Shown here: positions 61,897-64,000 of the stretch, piece after piece
Numbering within the stretch: position 1 is the stretch's first letter
Layout of the letters: each line of letters starts with the position of its first letter
Assembly: GCA_035250505.1 (NCBI GenBank)
Contig: DATFFC010000052.1
Location: 1 to 64,000 of the forward strand
Direction of reading: 5' to 3'
DNA length: 64,000 bases
From: DASSBQ01 sp035250505
Lineage (GTDB): Bacteria > Nitrospirota > Nitrospiria > Nitrospirales > Nitrospiraceae
Translations under genes and position numbers: made by a program
Notes under the pieces: model-generated
What the model saw: the letters and a program-made list of their open reading frames with translations, nothing else
The model's database searches: none
Told to the model about the DNA's origin: nothing

Positions 61897-63114
61897 TCAT
61901 CGCGGTTGGAACATGACCAAGGTTTGATCTATGGCTTTGTCCCAGGAGAACCAATCCTCGCCAAGCTTCTCAACCCCTTCTTTTAAACGTCGATGGAGTG
62001 CTCGGTCATCCATAAGTTGCAAAATGGATCGTGCAATGGCTTGGCTGTCTTCCGGTTCACACAAAAGGATGTTTGAGCCATCGATAAATGCGCTGTCCGG
62101 CAAAGGGCCGCGGGTGCCGATAATCGGCAAGCCATGGGCCGCAATTGAGGCGAGGGAACTGTTGTTAAGTTGAACCCCCTGGAGAAACGGCAAGACCGCG
62201 ATATCCGCCGCATGCAAGTAAAGAGACCCTTCTTCTTCGTCGGATTTGACCGGGCCGGTCCATATTACGTTCTGCTCAATATGGAGCAGGCGTGCCATCT
62301 CCTGCATTCGTTCAAAGTAATCGGCACTTCCCTCCACTTTGAGACCGACCTTGCCTCCAATAAACAGCAACTTCACGTTCTTGCGTTCAGCCTGCACGAG
62401 CTTGAAGGCCTGCAGCAAAAATTCGATGCCCTTTGTCCGGTACAGGTAACCGAAGAACGCGATTACAAAGTGCTCTTCTTTCAGACCAAGCTTTCCACGC
62501 CCTCGCTGTCGCGCGGCCTCCTTCCTTGGGACAACACACATATTGGGAGGAGGAGGTATTATGCGGATCTTGGCCCGTACCGCCGGCCATTCCTCCGTCA
62601 ACTTTTCCCGGTGACGTTCGCACAGCGCAATGATGTAGTCACTATCGCGCAGCAACGTCCCGGAACTGTACGCCACATCCTTGCCTCCGGCCCACATCCC
62701 TACTAACCTCCGAAATATACGAGCCGTCAAAGAGGTCTTCGATGGATCGGCTCCAACAAACGCACTTTCATAGCGCGTCACGACGGGTATCTTAGGAAAC
62801 AGGCTCTTAATGACGGTGACGGCGAAGGTGATCATCGGGTGAAAGTTGTACATCAGGCCGATATACATTACGTAGACCGCTTGAGGGGCACACCGCTTAA
62901 TGAAGGAGCGCAGTTTGACTAACTCCCACCATGACCATTCCCGCATGATGGGATGTACCTGTATGCGTGGATCAGCGCTTGCTTCATTGCCGCATGAAGT
63001 CAGCACATGGATTTCCATCCCCCGCTCGGCGAGGTGCCTGCATAAATGATATGCATTGGTCGCTTCCCCAGCCTGCATGGGCGGGTAAGCTGCGGAGATC
63101 ACAAGAATTTTCAT
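61897..63114 (-). CDS. Glycosyltransferase family 4
   Basis: Encodes 405 aa from ATG 63114; the frame is open to 63171 but that stretch overlaps the preceding gene. Acceptor domain: ILVISAAYPPMQAGEATNAY. Donor domain: FFGYLYRTKGIEFLLQAFKL, LLFIGGKVGLKVEGS and VLPFLQGVQLNNSSLASIAA. The usual Glu of the donor motif is replaced by Gln/Asn residues, seen in part of GT4. Sugar unknown. Confidence 0.83.
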   Translation of the reverse strand: MKILVISAAYPPMQAGEATNAYHLCRHLAERGMEIHVLTSCGNEASADPRIQVHPIMREWSWWELVKLRSFIKRCAPQAVYVMYIGLMYNFHPMITFAVTVIKSLFPKIPVVTRYESAFVGADPSKTSLTARIFRRLVGMWAGGKDVAYSSGTLLRDSDYIIALCERHREKLTEEWPAVRAKIRIIPPPPNMCVVPRKEAARQRGRGKLGLKEEHFVIAFFGYLYRTKGIEFLLQAFKLVQAERKNVKLLFIGGKVGLKVEGSADYFERMQEMARLLHIEQNVIWTGPVKSDEEEGSLYLHAADIAVLPFLQGVQLNNSSLASIAAHGLPIIGTRGPLPDSAFIDGSNILLCEPEDSQAIARSILQLMDDRALHRRLKEGVEKLGEDWFSWDKAIDQTLVMFQPR

Positions 63115-63137
63115 AAATGGGAGGCCGCCTCTTTTCG

Positions 63138-64000
63138 TTAACTCCGAGAAAGAGAAGGCCGGGTAATCCACGCGCGATGAATCTCGTTAAAAATTGTTTG
63201 AAGATCCTTCGTAATGTTCCAGTTCGGGTAGTGTGCCCTCATCTTCGAAAGATCGCTGATATAACATATATGGTCCCCTTCCCGATTCTTGTCGACATAC
63301 CGGTGGCTGCTCGGTTTCCCTGAAATCGAGTGAATGATGTCGAAGGCTTCAAGGATTGAGCAGCTATTCCGGCGTCCGCCGCCCAAATTGTACACCTCCC
63401 CACATCGAGGAGCCTGAACGAATTCATCGATAAAGCGGGCCACATCGTATGAGTGAATGTTGTCTCGCACTTGCTTGCCTTTGTATCCATAGACGCAGTA
63501 TTCGCGTCCCTCCAGGTTGCATTTGATCAAATAGCTTAAGAAGCCATGTAACTCGACCCCGGAATGATTGGGACCGGTCAAACACCCGCCTCGCAGACAG
63601 CATGTTTTCATGCCAAAGTATCGTCCGTATTCTTGTACCATGACGTCGGCGGCGACTTTTGAAGCCCCAAACAGAGAATGTTTGGATTGGTCGATGCGCA
63701 TGCTCTCATCGATGCCTTCGAGACGTTCCGGATCCGCGTAATCCCAACGCTTGCTCTGCTCCACGAGCGCCAATTCGTTCGGTGCATCACCGTACACCTT
63801 ATTGGTAGACATATGGACAAATACCGCATCGGGAACGTACGCCCGTGCAGCTTCCAGCAAATTCATGGTCCCTACGGCATTCGTATCGAAGTCATCAAAT
63901 GGAATCTTTGCGGCCAAGTCATGAGAAGGTTGGGCGGCAGTGTGCACGATGACTTCAGGCGATAACTCCTGCATGAGCGCAAGTACACCCTTCCGATCCC
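63138..64000 (-). CDS. NAD-dependent sugar epimerase (CDP-tyvelose-2-epimerase-like), 5' end outside the window
   Basis: The visible part encodes about 287 aa and is open to the right edge (the frame continues before ATG 63974 with DRKGVLALMQELSPEVIVH), so the Rossmann N-terminus is missing from view. HTAAQPSHDL, FVHMSTNKVYGDAPNE, SLFGASKVAADVMVQEYGRY, GGCLTGPNHSGVELHGFLSY and NLGGGRRNSCSILEAF are typical of CDP-paratose/tyvelose 2-epimerase relatives. The YxxxK Tyr position reads Phe (FGASK), which may be normal in this subfamily. It should act on a nucleotide sugar for the locus. Confidence 0.85.
   Translation of the reverse strand, partial: DRKGVLALMQELSPEVIVHTAAQPSHDLAAKIPFDDFDTNAVGTMNLLEAARAYVPDAVFVHMSTNKVYGDAPNELALVEQSKRWDYADPERLEGIDESMRIDQSKHSLFGASKVAADVMVQEYGRYFGMKTCCLRGGCLTGPNHSGVELHGFLSYLIKCNLEGREYCVYGYKGKQVRDNIHSYDVARFIDEFVQAPRCGEVYNLGGGRRNSCSILEAFDIIHSISGKPSSHRYVDKNREGDHICYISDLSKMRAHYPNWNITKDLQTIFNEIHRAWITRPSLSRS

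Noticed and set aside
1..64000. tRNA, rRNA, CRISPR array, insertion sequence, phage or integrase genes
   Set aside because: None could be recognised on either strand; no regular direct repeats with unique spacers and no transposase motif were found.

Overview
The window looks like a chromosomal segment of a Gram-negative bacterium of the Nitrospirota type, probably Nitrospira or a close relative. This is an inference from moderately high GC content, the outer-membrane lipoproteins, the secretin-based secretion operon and the mix of glycan families; there is no rRNA or other phylogenetic marker to confirm it. I see no tRNA, rRNA, CRISPR array, insertion sequence or phage gene.

Left part (0-17.5 kb): housekeeping and envelope genes. 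A secreted lectin-like protein (204-1157) is followed by proC with a small coupled gene, and by two secreted proteins of unknown role (HEAT-repeat and helical). A minus-strand run then encodes an envelope lipoprotein set (LPP20 type, LpoB type, COG3014 type, second LPP20 type) that leads into a PIN-domain toxin/antitoxin-like pair. Next come a membrane-anchored caspase-like protein with TPRs that lacks the catalytic cysteine, acetyl-CoA synthetase, a zinc-ribbon mini-protein, an LCAT-like lipoprotein hydrolase, a large unknown protein translationally coupled to proA, and proA itself.

Middle part (17.6-28.3 kb): one minus-strand operon for a hybrid type II secretion / type IV pilus machine. 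In transcription order: TPR-secretin-cohesin fusion, pseudopilin, GspG-like pseudopilin, LysM coiled-coil lipoprotein, GspF, GspE, PilM-, PilN-, PilO- and PilP/GspC-like proteins, and an unusual last pseudopilin with a Pro/Met/Ser tail. A promoter whose -35 box lies in a perfect inverted repeat precedes the secretin gene.

Right part (28.7-64 kb): a large surface-polysaccharide locus, almost entirely on the minus strand and running off the right edge. It holds nine or so glycosyltransferases (GT4 and GT2), nucleotide-sugar enzymes (UDP-sugar 6-dehydrogenase, UDP-GlcNAc 2-epimerase, UDP-xylose-synthase-like SDR, a CDP-tyvelose-epimerase-like SDR, DegT aminotransferase) and a Wzy/O-ligase membrane protein. 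It also holds many decorating enzymes: acyltransferase 3, two SGNH proteins, carbamoyltransferase with SxtJ and DUF5989 partners, deacetylase, FemAB-like transferase, asparagine-synthetase-like amidotransferase, ATP-grasp ligase and methyltransferase. A low-molecular-weight tyrosine phosphatase may be regulatory. Several families are those that accompany exosortase A (XrtA/PEP-CTERM) loci, although no exosortase is in the window. Secreted glycan-active-looking proteins (DUF4832 TIM barrel, BNR-type propeller, and a second copy of the lectin-like protein from the left edge) sit at the distal end of this locus. The most interesting items are the pseudo-caspase, the TPR-secretin-cohesin fusion, the terminator hairpin that carries the next gene's ribosome-binding site, the split carbamoylation cassette, and the paralogous secreted lectin-like proteins 33 kb apart.
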